A stretch of 8,148 nucleotides of DNA from Acidobacteriota bacterium (GCA_030550225.1 JAUQPV010000105.1:1-8148); one strand, 5' to 3'. Numbered from the stretch's first letter, positions 1 through 6,295 are shown. Numbers and translations are program-made. The notes: a model not told the origin generated them from the letters alone.

Positions 1-476
1 GCCCCGTGACACTGCTGGCACATCAGGGTCCGGGAGACCCACAGGAAGGGAAAGCCATTCCGGTGATTGTGGACGTTGTGACACGTCGAGCAGACGACCT
101 TTCCGTCCTCCAGGTTCCGGGCCATGTTCGAGTCCAGGGGCGGCTGGGCACCGTAGCTGGGCTGGTCGGCGGGGACCTCGAATCCGTGGCTGGTGCCCGA
201 CGTACCCGGCAGGCCCTGGTCGCCGTAATCCAGGGTAAACCGAGAGGCCGACCCCGTCGGTGAGTGACATAGCTTGCACAGGTTCACGATGCCCCCGACG
301 AGGGTCAGCCGGGTCCCGGGAGCGCCCTTGATGCGGTGGCAACTCGTGCACTGAATCCCGTTATCCGGGCTATGAGGATAGTCCGTCGCCCCGGCCTTTG
401 GGATAAAGCCTACGACGCCGAGGAATACGACGAGGGAGACAAAACGTCCGAGAGGGCGGTCCTTTCGCGCCTTCAT
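1..476 (-). CDS. Secreted multihaem c-type cytochrome, 3' end cut by window edge
   Basis: The reading frame runs from ATG at 476 to the window edge without a stop, giving 158 complete codons. It begins with a signal peptide: basic MKARKDR, a hydrophobic stretch at about residues 11-25, and a likely cut after AGA (residue 30). Four CXXCH haem sites are visible, with first cysteines at residues 43, 67, 129 and 153 (CTSCH, CKLCH, CSTCH, CQQCH). The third is followed by NVHNH, the usual spacing for a partner haem ligand. More haems probably lie beyond the edge. The start overlaps the stop of the upstream beta-propeller gene as ATGA, so the two are probably translated together. The long, Gly/Ser/Pro-rich, haem-free stretch at residues 72-128 is more like extracellular cytochromes than compact periplasmic ones. 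The role, electron transfer outside the inner membrane, is a family-level inference. The exact family cannot be named from this fragment. Confidence 0.9.
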   Translation of the reverse strand, partial: MKARKDRPLGRFVSLVVFLGVVGFIPKAGATDYPHSPDNGIQCTSCHRIKGAPGTRLTLVGGIVNLCKLCHSPTGSASRFTLDYGDQGLPGTSGTSHGFEVPADQPSYGAQPPLDSNMARNLEDGKVVCSTCHNVHNHRNGFPFLWVSRTLMCQQCHG

Positions 477-1585
477 GGCCTCGATCCTCTGACGATAGGA
501 TCATCCCGGGAGTTCGCCCGGTCGGCGACCACGGTCCCGGCCGGTTCGCAACGATGCAGGCGGGCCCGCCACTCGACCAGGGTCGATCCCATAGCCCATC
601 GGCAACCCTCGGCCGGAACTTGCTTGACCATGAGGACCAGACGGTCGTTGCCGGTGTCGGCGATTACCCGACAGGGCCCGAGTGCCGCCATGTCTGAGGG
701 GTTCCGCCACTGGTCAGGGCCCGTGCCGTATTCGCCCGTCTGTCCCAGGAGGTCGCCCGTTCTTAGGTCCAACTGAAGCCGCTGGCTTAAGTGTCCGTCC
801 AGAACGTCTAAGAAGTCGTCCTCTACGATGAAGGCGACCGGGTATTCCAGATGCCCCTGGCCGTACTCCCGGAGGACCTGGGCCTGTCGCAAGTCCGTCT
901 GGTAGACGCGCACGACGGGCCGGTTCTTCTGAAAGTAAGACGGCAGGCCCATGTCGGTCACGAAGAGTCGATAACCAAAGCCCGTAGGCTCCCGGACCAA
1001 CTGAAGGGCCGTCGGGGATATCAGACCTCCGATCAGGACTTCTCGCGGACCGTCCGCCTCCATCCGCAGGACGTGGCCCTTCCCGTTGTCCAAGATCAGG
1101 ACGGCCCCCTCGCCGAAGGCAAATTCCACGGGTCGGTCCAGCAGGTCGACATCCTGCCAGCACCGAAAGTCCAACTGGCGTCCCCGGGCCGATATCGAAA
1201 AGACGGCGTTCAGAGCGTCCTCGCCGACCCACAGGCGGCCCATCGCATCCAGGGCCACACCTACGGGGCGAAGGAATTCCAGGACATACCGGACGTTCCG
1301 ATGGGTCCACCACAGGACCCGCCCCCGCTCGGCCTGGGCGACCGCCAGCATCGGGGGGGTCTCTTCCGGCGACCCCGCCTCCTCAGTCAGTCGGACGCCC
1401 AAAGCTACAGACGTCGGGGCCGCCAGGGCGATGAACGGCTCATCGGCCGGACCGGTCCCAGGCCCCGGCGGTACCGAGCCGGTATGACCCAGGCGACCGC
1501 CTCCATGCCAGACGCCCAAGATCATGCCCAGGAGTCCCAGGCTTCCCACGGCCCATGGAATCTGCCACAAACTCCGGCGCCGCAT
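473..1585 (-). CDS. Exported or membrane-anchored NHL-like beta-propeller protein (divergent)
   Basis: This 370-residue protein starts at ATG 1585, chosen because an AAGGAGG site lies 8 nt upstream and the N-terminus then reads as a basic tip (MRRR) plus a hydrophobic segment at about residues 8-26. That segment is a signal peptide or membrane anchor. The open frame extends to 1678, but the extra 31 residues are charged and have no export character. A Gly/Pro-rich linker (about 28-50) leads to propeller-like units. Visible repeats include PVGVALDAMGRLWVG (about 107-121), a later PVEFAFGEGAVLILDNGKG, and a C-terminal GTGPDQWRNPSDMAALG followed by ADTGNDRLVLM. The blades are degenerate compared with the other NHL protein in the window. 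Cysteines in the C-terminal part could form disulphides. There is no haem motif. The family provides rigid protein-binding platforms; here a role in assembling or docking the neighbouring cytochromes is inferred from context. It lies 89 bp after the beta-barrel gene and overlaps the next cytochrome gene by ATGA. Confidence 0.8.
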   Translation of the reverse strand: MRRRSLWQIPWAVGSLGLLGMILGVWHGGGRLGHTGSVPPGPGTGPADEPFIALAAPTSVALGVRLTEEAGSPEETPPMLAVAQAERGRVLWWTHRNVRYVLEFLRPVGVALDAMGRLWVGEDALNAVFSISARGRQLDFRCWQDVDLLDRPVEFAFGEGAVLILDNGKGHVLRMEADGPREVLIGGLISPTALQLVREPTGFGYRLFVTDMGLPSYFQKNRPVVRVYQTDLRQAQVLREYGQGHLEYPVAFIVEDDFLDVLDGHLSQRLQLDLRTGDLLGQTGEYGTGPDQWRNPSDMAALGPCRVIADTGNDRLVLMVKQVPAEGCRWAMGSTLVEWRARLHRCEPAGTVVADRANSRDDPIVRGSRP

Positions 1586-1593
1586 GTCGTCTG

Positions 1594-1600
1594 CCTCCTT
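1594..1600 (-). promoter_or_regulatory. Ribosome binding site fixing the beta-propeller start
   Basis: On the minus strand this reads AAGGAGG, a full Shine-Dalgarno core, 8 nt before ATG 1585. It rules in favour of that start over the in-frame start at 1678, which overlaps the beta-barrel stop. Confidence 0.85.
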
Positions 1601-1616
1601 CTCAGTCCCCGGGCTA

Positions 1617-1662
1617 CCGCAGGCCAGGGGCCTGCGTTCCCGCAGACGGGACGCCTGCGGGA
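1617..1662 (-). repeat. Tandem GC-rich inverted repeats with alternative pairings, between barrel and propeller genes
   Basis: Two perfect 8-bp stems lie side by side: 1618-1625 with 1629-1636 (3-nt loop) and 1638-1645 with 1655-1662 (9-nt loop). The outer arms also match each other perfectly (1617-1624 with 1653-1660), leaving 1632-1636 to pair with 1641-1645, so two mutually exclusive folds are possible. There is no U-run after them in the direction of transcription, so a classical intrinsic terminator is unlikely. An mRNA processing or stability element, or an attenuator that sets the barrel to propeller ratio, are alternatives. The pairing is seen directly; the function is inferred. Confidence 0.5.
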
Positions 1663-1674
1663 TCCGGTCGTTCC

Positions 1675-3297
1675 TCACCGAAAGACTGACGGCCGCTCAG
1701 CGCCCCCGATAAGGGGAATCGGCCGCTGGACCCAAAATCGCACGTCCCACCAGTCCCGACGGGTCGGACCCGAGGTCCGATAGTACGTGCTGACCGCCAT
1801 GAACTGGAATCGGCCGACCCGCCACCGGAGGTCCCCCCGGGTCAAGTCGTAGGGCCTTCCGTTTACCGTCTCCCGTTGGTGAGTCATCTCTCCGACGACA
1901 GGCCCCACTCGGATGGGTCCAACCGAGAAACCAAGTAGGCGCCGACTGTAGGTCACCCTATGCCAGGCCATGTCCGACAGCTCGGCCCACGCCTGAATCC
2001 GAAGTCGGGGCCACTTGAGATGGAGGCCCGCATTCTGAAAGTCCCAGGCGACCGTCGAGTCGACCGCCGAGGTCTCCTGCCACCGCCGACGGGCGAAGAC
2101 GAAGACTCGGAATGCCCCCCCGACGTCTTTCTCCCAGGACGCGCCCGTCTGGACCGACCAGGTCGTATATCGAGGCAGGATCGGCCGGAGGTCATAATTT
2201 CCACCCAATTCCCACCGAAACTGCCCCTGCAGGACCGACCGCTGAACGATCCCGGTGAAGCCGCCCCCGTAGCCCCATCCCTGCTGACCATCGCCCGTGT
2301 GGTAGGAAACCGATATACGGGGAATCAATGCCAATCCCCACCCCTTCCACCGGGTCTCCCATGCCAGTCCTGTGCCGATCGACCCGACTCGATACCGCAC
2401 GTCTCGGAACGCCTGCTCACTGACGCTGGGTTCCACCGTAAGACGTAAGCGCCTGGAGAGCGACGCTTCATACCGCCCCGCCCCGTCCAGCCATCGAAAA
2501 CCCGGCGCCTCGGTCCAGCGGGCCCGGGCGTATAGCCGTCGGTCATCCGCCAGGCGATAGAAGTCTACCCAATAAGCGTCCATAGCCCCCCACGTCTGAA
2601 AACCCGCCTGGACCCGCAAGGGATTCCCCCTTAAGCGGCTCCAAGCCCCCTCGACTCGCAGGGTGTCGACCCAACCCGGTGTATCGTAGTCAAAGCGGGC
2701 CGCCCGGAATTCCCACCGAGACTGCCTCCAGTCCTTCTGAAGCATCGCCGTCCAGGAGCGGAGACGGACTTCCTGTCGAGCGACGCCCCAGGTCTCAAAG
2801 GTGAACCGACTGTGAGCGTAAGCGACCTCCATATGCGGCAGGCGGGACCACCGAAGACTTGCACCGGCTGAAGTCGTCTGCTCGACCCGGTCCGTCCGGA
2901 AGTATGGGGCCGGGCTCTCAGACGTGTCCGTCTGCCGAAAAGCCCGAAGGGTCAGGGAAACCGGCCGATACGCAAAGAATGTCAGCCTGAGGTCATAGGG
3001 GCTCCGTCGCCGGAAACGCAGGTTCGGGAGGGCCGGGTCACCGCGCCGGCGTTCTCCTTCGAGGAACCCGCGGGCCTCGACCGCCAGAAATCGGGGATGG
3101 TAGACAAAGCCCCGGCCCTCTAAAAAGAGGCCCCAGAGGGAGCGGGAGGCCGTCGCCTCGGTCCCGTCTTGGAACCCGTAGCGAGTCCATTGAGTTTCAT
3201 AACGGAGGTCGGCTGATAGGGACCGAACTTGGGGCCATGCACCCGAGGCGAACAGGCACCCTGCAAGCCAGAACGCCAGGACCCGCGCCCCTCGCAT
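1675..3297 (-). CDS. Predicted outer-membrane beta-barrel protein (possible porin of a cytochrome conduit)
   Basis: This 540-residue protein starts MRGARVLAFWLAGC, with a signal peptide ending near ASGAWPQ (about 23). LAGC at 11-14 could also be read as a lipobox, though the hydrophobic core before it is short. The rest is a succession of amphipathic stretches with alternating aromatic or hydrophobic and Arg/Asp/Ser residues (for example DLRLTFFAYRPVSLTLRAF and WWDVRFWVQRPIPLIGG), extremely rich in Trp, Tyr and Arg. This is the pattern of a large transmembrane barrel. The protein has no haem motif. Its only cysteine is in the signal region, so the N-terminal CXXC pair typical of MtrB-type porins is missing and I do not assign that family. 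The C-terminus ends in VFR rather than the canonical terminal Phe. Placed between the tetrahaem cytochrome (83 bp upstream) and a beta-propeller gene, it most likely houses or exports a cytochrome partner. A barrel with another outer-membrane role remains possible. A GGGGGAAGG-type ribosome site precedes the start. Confidence 0.75.
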   Translation of the reverse strand: MRGARVLAFWLAGCLFASGAWPQVRSLSADLRYETQWTRYGFQDGTEATASRSLWGLFLEGRGFVYHPRFLAVEARGFLEGERRRGDPALPNLRFRRRSPYDLRLTFFAYRPVSLTLRAFRQTDTSESPAPYFRTDRVEQTTSAGASLRWSRLPHMEVAYAHSRFTFETWGVARQEVRLRSWTAMLQKDWRQSRWEFRAARFDYDTPGWVDTLRVEGAWSRLRGNPLRVQAGFQTWGAMDAYWVDFYRLADDRRLYARARWTEAPGFRWLDGAGRYEASLSRRLRLTVEPSVSEQAFRDVRYRVGSIGTGLAWETRWKGWGLALIPRISVSYHTGDGQQGWGYGGGFTGIVQRSVLQGQFRWELGGNYDLRPILPRYTTWSVQTGASWEKDVGGAFRVFVFARRRWQETSAVDSTVAWDFQNAGLHLKWPRLRIQAWAELSDMAWHRVTYSRRLLGFSVGPIRVGPVVGEMTHQRETVNGRPYDLTRGDLRWRVGRFQFMAVSTYYRTSGPTRRDWWDVRFWVQRPIPLIGGAERPSVFR

Positions 3298-3326
3298 GGC
3301 CCTTCCCCCGCGCGGCCCCCAGGAAG

Positions 3327-3357
3327 CGGCGGGGATGAAGCGGCCCCATCCCCGCCG
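3327..3357 (-). repeat. 11-bp perfect hairpin between tetrahaem and barrel genes
   Basis: Positions 3327-3337 are the exact reverse complement of 3347-3357, with a 9-nt loop, giving a very stable GC-rich stem. It lies 24 nt after the cytochrome stop and 30 nt before the barrel start. No T-run follows on the minus strand, so it is better read as a 3'-end stabiliser or a partial, Rho-type terminator. That would keep the abundant cytochrome message above the barrel message. This role is an inference. Confidence 0.55.
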
Positions 3358-3380
3358 TGGGTAGGGGCTGGCGTAAGTAG

Positions 3381-4058
3381 TTACATGTTATGGCAGGTCG
3401 TACAAATTTGGCTGTTGTTAGGAGTAATGCGCAAGAAGTCTGGATAGTTATACTTCGCATGCGGCTCGTGGCAAGACGCACAGGTCTGCACATTGGTGTT
3501 AGCCCCGAAAGTGAAGAGCCGAATCCCGGCCGCTGTGATAGCCGATGAGCTGTTGTAATCCGTCGCCGGCAGGGGACCGCCTTCCGACGAGTTCAGGTAC
3601 ACGAGGTCGATCGGGTGATCGTTTCTCAAGTCCGTGCCCAGGTTCTCATCCCCGGTGACATAGATGGTATTCTGGGAGCCATTGTAGTCATCGGGCGGGT
3701 TCAGCATTTGGCCGATGGCCGTCGTCGTCCCGTCGTGGCAGGACATGCACATTAGCGTGTGAGGCGTGTTCTGCGGGAGTGGATTCGTGTAAGTGGCGTC
3801 ATATACGGGGTAGTCGGCCGCCCGAACGTTGCGGTTCCACAAATAGCTCGGCGTTAGCCGGGGGTCCGTATTGGCGTTGTGCGGCGTATGGCAGTACACA
3901 CAGACCTGATTCGTAGCAGGCGTAGGAACTCCATAGCTCCGGAGGTCATGTGGGCTTCCCACAATCCCCGCCAGGCTTGGTCCGCCCCAAAAGGCCACAA
4001 AGGCCAGGGCGGTCACCAAAGCCAAACCTACGATGATGGCCATATCAGGGCGCTTCAT
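3381..4058 (-). CDS. Secreted tetrahaem c-type cytochrome, candidate extracellular nanowire subunit
   Basis: This 225-residue protein starts at ATG 4058, which has GGAGGT 5 nt upstream; the longer frame from a TTG at 4115 would start inside the promoter. A signal peptide or anchor spans residues 1-30 (hydrophobic 7-23). Four haem sites have first cysteines at 53, 104, 193 and 219 (CVYCH, CMSCH, CASCH, CTTCH). Five further histidines (37, 60, 100, 148, 200, in SPH, TPH, TPH, NDHP, EPH) can supply the distal ligands. The last haem motif is followed only by Asn-Met and the stop. The 85-residue haem-free span between haems 2 and 3 is rich in Asn, Thr, Tyr, Ser and Gly. Short length, terminal haem and the CASCHEPHAKY motif recall OmcE/OmcS-type extracellular filament cytochromes, in which a ligand is donated by the next subunit. 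That assignment is an inference. The gene is visibly less GC-rich than its neighbours and has its own sigma-54-type promoter. Confidence 0.9.
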   Translation of the reverse strand: MKRPDMAIIVGLALVTALAFVAFWGGPSLAGIVGSPHDLRSYGVPTPATNQVCVYCHTPHNANTDPRLTPSYLWNRNVRAADYPVYDATYTNPLPQNTPHTLMCMSCHDGTTTAIGQMLNPPDDYNGSQNTIYVTGDENLGTDLRNDHPIDLVYLNSSEGGPLPATDYNSSSAITAAGIRLFTFGANTNVQTCASCHEPHAKYNYPDFLRITPNNSQICTTCHNM

Positions 4059-4063
4059 AGTCG

Positions 4064-4069
4064 ACCTCC
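4064..4069 (-). promoter_or_regulatory. Ribosome binding site of the tetrahaem cytochrome gene
   Basis: The minus strand reads GGAGGT within AGGGGAGGT, 5 nt before ATG 4058. It falls inside the roughly 30-nt leader predicted from the sigma-54 promoter and settles the start codon. Confidence 0.85.
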
Positions 4070-4098
4070 CCTTGGAAAGATCCTCCGTCGGTGCTTTT

Positions 4099-4115
4099 AG
4101 CAATCTTTGTGCCAA
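4099..4115 (-). promoter_or_regulatory. Sigma-54 (RpoN) promoter of the tetrahaem cytochrome gene
   Basis: The minus strand reads TTGGCACAAAGATTGCT. It matches the -24/-12 consensus (YTGGCACR-N4-TTGCW): the GG is at 4113-4112 and the GC at 4101-4100, exactly 12 bp apart, followed by AAAA. The predicted start of transcription is near 4088, giving a leader of about 30 nt that contains the ribosome site. Sigma-54 promoters need an ATP-driven enhancer-binding activator; none is encoded in the window. Confidence 0.8.
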
Positions 4116-4236
4116 ATGGGGAGGGCTCGATTCTTCCAGACCGGCCGCGGAGGAAGCCAGGAAACCAGTCAGCCGACGAAGATCTGGGGGTCGGCCCTCC
4201 GATGTGTCTCTATTCCCCTGCCTTCAGACGAAGCCC

Positions 4237-4267
4237 CCGGGTCATTTCACCCGTCCGCCGGGTCAAA
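4237..4267 (-). promoter_or_regulatory. Repeated GGGTCA motif and stem-loop after the NHL stop codon
   Basis: CCGGGTCA occurs twice on the plus strand (4237-4244 and 4258-4265), 21 bp apart, or two helical turns. Positions 4245-4253 and 4259-4267 also form a 9-bp stem with one mismatch and a 5-nt loop, directly after the NHL gene stop at 4268-4270. It lies about 150-180 bp upstream of the predicted sigma-54 start site, within the range of activator sites. It may be a 3' stem-loop of the upstream message, an activator binding site, or both. No T-run supports an intrinsic terminator. The rest of the 4116-4236 gap shows only a weak 6-bp inverted repeat (4172-4177 with 4190-4195). Confidence 0.35.
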
Positions 4268-5353
4268 TCACCCGCCCGGGGTGGCGACCCGACTGGGGGC
4301 TGGCGCCTTCTCGCCGGAGGCCAAGTACTGGAGGATCTGGAGGCGCATGTTCCGCTGGTCCACGACGTAGACCCGGTCCTTGTCATCGATGTGCAGACCG
4401 GCCGGTAAGAGGAACTGACCGGGGCCCGTCCCGGGTTCACCGACGGCCAGGTAGACCCGGCCGAAGACGTCAAAGATCTGGATGTTGTTGAACATGGCGT
4501 CGACGACGTAGATGTGGTATTCCGAGTCGACGGCAACCCCCTTCGGCCGCATCAAGTCGCCCGGCCGGCGGCCCGGCTGGCCAAAGGCGTTGACGACCTG
4601 GCCGTCGGGCGTCAGGACCTGGACCCGGAAGTTGCCCATGTCGGAGACGTACAGGAAGCCGTCCCGGTCCAGGGCGATGTAGTTAGGGAAGTTGAACTGG
4701 CCGGGCGCATCGCCCCGTTCCCCGATCGTTCGAATCCACGAACCCTTCAGGTCGAACACGTCGACGTGATGGCCCTGGACATCCACGACGTAGAGGCGTT
4801 CCCGTTGCTCATCGACGGCGAGGCCGCCGGGTCGGTCCAGCTTCTGAGAGATGACGAGCTGGACCTTCCCCTGGTCGTCAAAGCCCAGGACCCGCTTGCC
4901 ATAGGAGTCGGATACGAACAGTCGTCGGACCTTACGGGCGTAGGCCAGGCCGGTCGGTCCGACCAGTCGGGGGTTCCGGCCGGTCCAGATGTCGATCTTT
5001 CGTCGCTGGGTATCCAGGACGACGACCCGGCCGCCGCCGGTATCGCTGACGAAGATGCGGCCCCGGTCGTCGGTCGTCACGTCGTTGGGGTAGACGAACA
5101 GACGCCGTCTGCCCTGGCCCGTGAGCTTGCGAAGGAGGCGCTGGGCCCCGCTTTCGCCCATAAAGTCTTCGGCGAAGAAGATGCTCTCGACCCATCGGAT
5201 ACGAGCCTTCTCGGGCGGTGGGGGCCAGACGAGGTCTTTCTCTTTGGGGGCCTGAGACTGGCCCCTCAGGGGTCGAGGTCCGATAGCCATGAAGATAGTT
5301 AGGGCAAGAAAGGCCGACGTCAGGATTCGGTTCAAAGCCGGTCGCTCCTTCAT
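4268..5353 (-). CDS. Secreted six-bladed NHL-repeat beta-propeller protein
   Basis: This 361-residue protein starts at ATG 5353, where AGGAGG lies 6 nt upstream and ATGA overlaps the 7-haem cytochrome stop. A longer frame to 5680 runs through that cytochrome and is spurious. The signal peptide covers about residues 1-32 (hydrophobic 10-25). A DLVWPPPPEKARIRW segment (40-54), common ahead of propellers in NHL proteins of this type, leads to about six NHL units from residue 89 to near 345. These have the typical [P-x-G-(I/V)-A-x-D]...(I/L)-(Y/F)-V-x-D pattern: PNDVTTDDRGRIFVSDT, PTGLAYARKVRRLFVSDS, PGGLAVDEQRERLYVVD, PNYIALDRDGFLYVSD, PKGVAVDSEYHIYVVD, PAGLHIDDKDRVYVVD. No haem or catalytic motif is seen. 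NHL propellers are binding platforms, so a role in cytochrome assembly, secretion or surface attachment is inferred from its coupling to cytochrome genes. The short tail after the last blade is low-complexity. Confidence 0.92.
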   Translation of the reverse strand: MKERPALNRILTSAFLALTIFMAIGPRPLRGQSQAPKEKDLVWPPPPEKARIRWVESIFFAEDFMGESGAQRLLRKLTGQGRRRLFVYPNDVTTDDRGRIFVSDTGGGRVVVLDTQRRKIDIWTGRNPRLVGPTGLAYARKVRRLFVSDSYGKRVLGFDDQGKVQLVISQKLDRPGGLAVDEQRERLYVVDVQGHHVDVFDLKGSWIRTIGERGDAPGQFNFPNYIALDRDGFLYVSDMGNFRVQVLTPDGQVVNAFGQPGRRPGDLMRPKGVAVDSEYHIYVVDAMFNNIQIFDVFGRVYLAVGEPGTGPGQFLLPAGLHIDDKDRVYVVDQRNMRLQILQYLASGEKAPAPSRVATPGG

Positions 5354-6234
5354 GGTCGTCCTCCTGGGTGGGTGGGCCGATGGAACGAATGGCATCGGAT
5401 ACAGGCCGAGGGGTCGGGCGTCGGCGGCGGGCTGGGTTCCGCGGCCTCCGGTGGGGGTCCCATCGGCTCGAGGATACGCACCGGCGGGACCGGGGGCGGG
5501 GCAGGCCCCTGGGGGTGACCCGGGGCGGCCGCGGCCGGGTGACAGGTCGTACAGGCCTGCTGGGTCTTCTGAGGATTCAGCAGGGGCTTCTGAGGCGCAT
5601 GGTGGGATACGTGGCATGGCGTGCATCGTTCCACGGGGTACCCGTAATGGGTGGCGAGGTCGAGATGGCAGGAACGACACAGTTCGGACGGTGGCTGACG
5701 GAGGAGCGCCGGATGGACACTGTTGTGGGGTTCATGGCAAGTGACGCAGAGCATCCGACCCTCATCGAGGGCCCGACGTCGCTCCTCGCCACGAGGGTTG
5801 AAAGCCAAGGACGGGGGAACCGGCATGTCGATGGGGTGGTCGTTCATCAGGTTGGAATCCAGGAAGCGGCTTTCCGGCATCGAGCCCTGGAGTTCGGGTA
5901 GCTCCCGACGGAGCACGTCCCACCGGGTGTGGCACCGGAGGCAGGCCAGATTACGGTCGGACATGGGTGTATACCGGGTCCAATAATCGCGCGGACTTAA
6001 GGAGCGCAAGGGCAAGGTCAGAGCCTGGGGTGTGCCCCCATGAAGTCGATGGCAGACCTGGCAAGGCGATGGGACGTTGGGGACCCAGACCCGCCCGGGC
6101 CGGGTCAGGTCGTGGGGTCCCCCGACGATAGAGATAGAAATAGAGACCCTTCCCCAAGAGATGGAGATCCCCATCAGGATCAGGGCTACGGCCCGCCATG
6201 TCCGCACGAGCCCGATGCGTTGATTCCACCTCAT
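5350..6234 (-). CDS. Secreted heptahaem c-type cytochrome with Pro-rich tether
   Basis: This 294-residue protein has an N-terminal signal peptide (basic 1-14, hydrophobic 15-27). Seven CXXCH sites have first cysteines at 58, 98, 163, 186, 204, 228 and 278. The first four form the same module as the tetrahaem protein of this cluster: IVGGPHDL near residue 36, a CHRLH first haem, LMNDHPID near 129, then CVTCHEPH and a CRSCH preceded by LLR. Haems 5 and 6 (CTPCHVSHH, CTTCH) follow closely. About 40 Pro/Ala-rich residues (about 233-273) then separate a lone last haem (CIRCHSFH, 278-282) near the C-terminus, as if on a flexible arm. The stop overlaps the NHL gene start by ATGA. A 61-bp gap separates it from the octahaem gene, with a GGGGGAG ribosome site about 9 nt before the start. 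It is likely an electron-transfer adaptor outside the inner membrane; the exact site is not determinable. Confidence 0.92.
   Translation of the reverse strand: MRWNQRIGLVRTWRAVALILMGISISWGRVSISISIVGGPHDLTRPGRVWVPNVPSPCQVCHRLHGGTPQALTLPLRSLSPRDYWTRYTPMSDRNLACLRCHTRWDVLRRELPELQGSMPESRFLDSNLMNDHPIDMPVPPSLAFNPRGEERRRALDEGRMLCVTCHEPHNSVHPALLRQPPSELCRSCHLDLATHYGYPVERCTPCHVSHHAPQKPLLNPQKTQQACTTCHPAAAAPGHPQGPAPPPVPPVRILEPMGPPPEAAEPSPPPTPDPSACIRCHSFHRPTHPGGRP
5360..5365 (-). promoter_or_regulatory. Ribosome binding site of the NHL gene, inside the heptahaem gene
   Basis: The minus strand reads AGGAGG, 6 nt before ATG 5353 and still within the coding sequence of the heptahaem cytochrome. With the ATGA overlap this indicates coupled translation and fixes the NHL start. 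Confidence 0.85.
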
Positions 6235-6295
6235 GACTCTTGGCTCCCCCTCGGAGCAAAAGGAGGCGGACCTTCCCGACCCCCCGACGGACCCT

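Noticed and set aside
851..1783. 310-codon open frame on the plus strand
   Set aside because: It lies antisense to the beta-propeller gene, has no ribosome site or domain pattern, and is a typical shadow frame in GC-rich DNA.
1675..3297. Assignment of the barrel as MtrB or PioB
   Set aside because: There is no CXXC near the N-terminus and no recognisable family motif, so only a generic barrel call is justified.
3284..3297. Lipoprotein reading of the barrel N-terminus (LAGC)
   Set aside because: The hydrophobic core before the Cys is short and the hydrophobic stretch continues past it to a better type I cleavage region.
4059..4115. Tetrahaem protein starting at TTG 4115
   Set aside because: That TTG is the first three bases of the sigma-54 -24 element, and the ATG at 4058 has a ribosome site and begins a signal peptide.
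4514..5302. 262-codon open frame on the plus strand
   Set aside because: It mirrors the NHL gene, and its Asp/Val/Gly-rich repeats are the antisense of the NHL repeats.
5354..5680. N-terminal extension of the NHL protein to an upstream start
   Set aside because: It overlaps the heptahaem gene in another frame; the ATGA start at 5353 has a strong ribosome site and a signal peptide.
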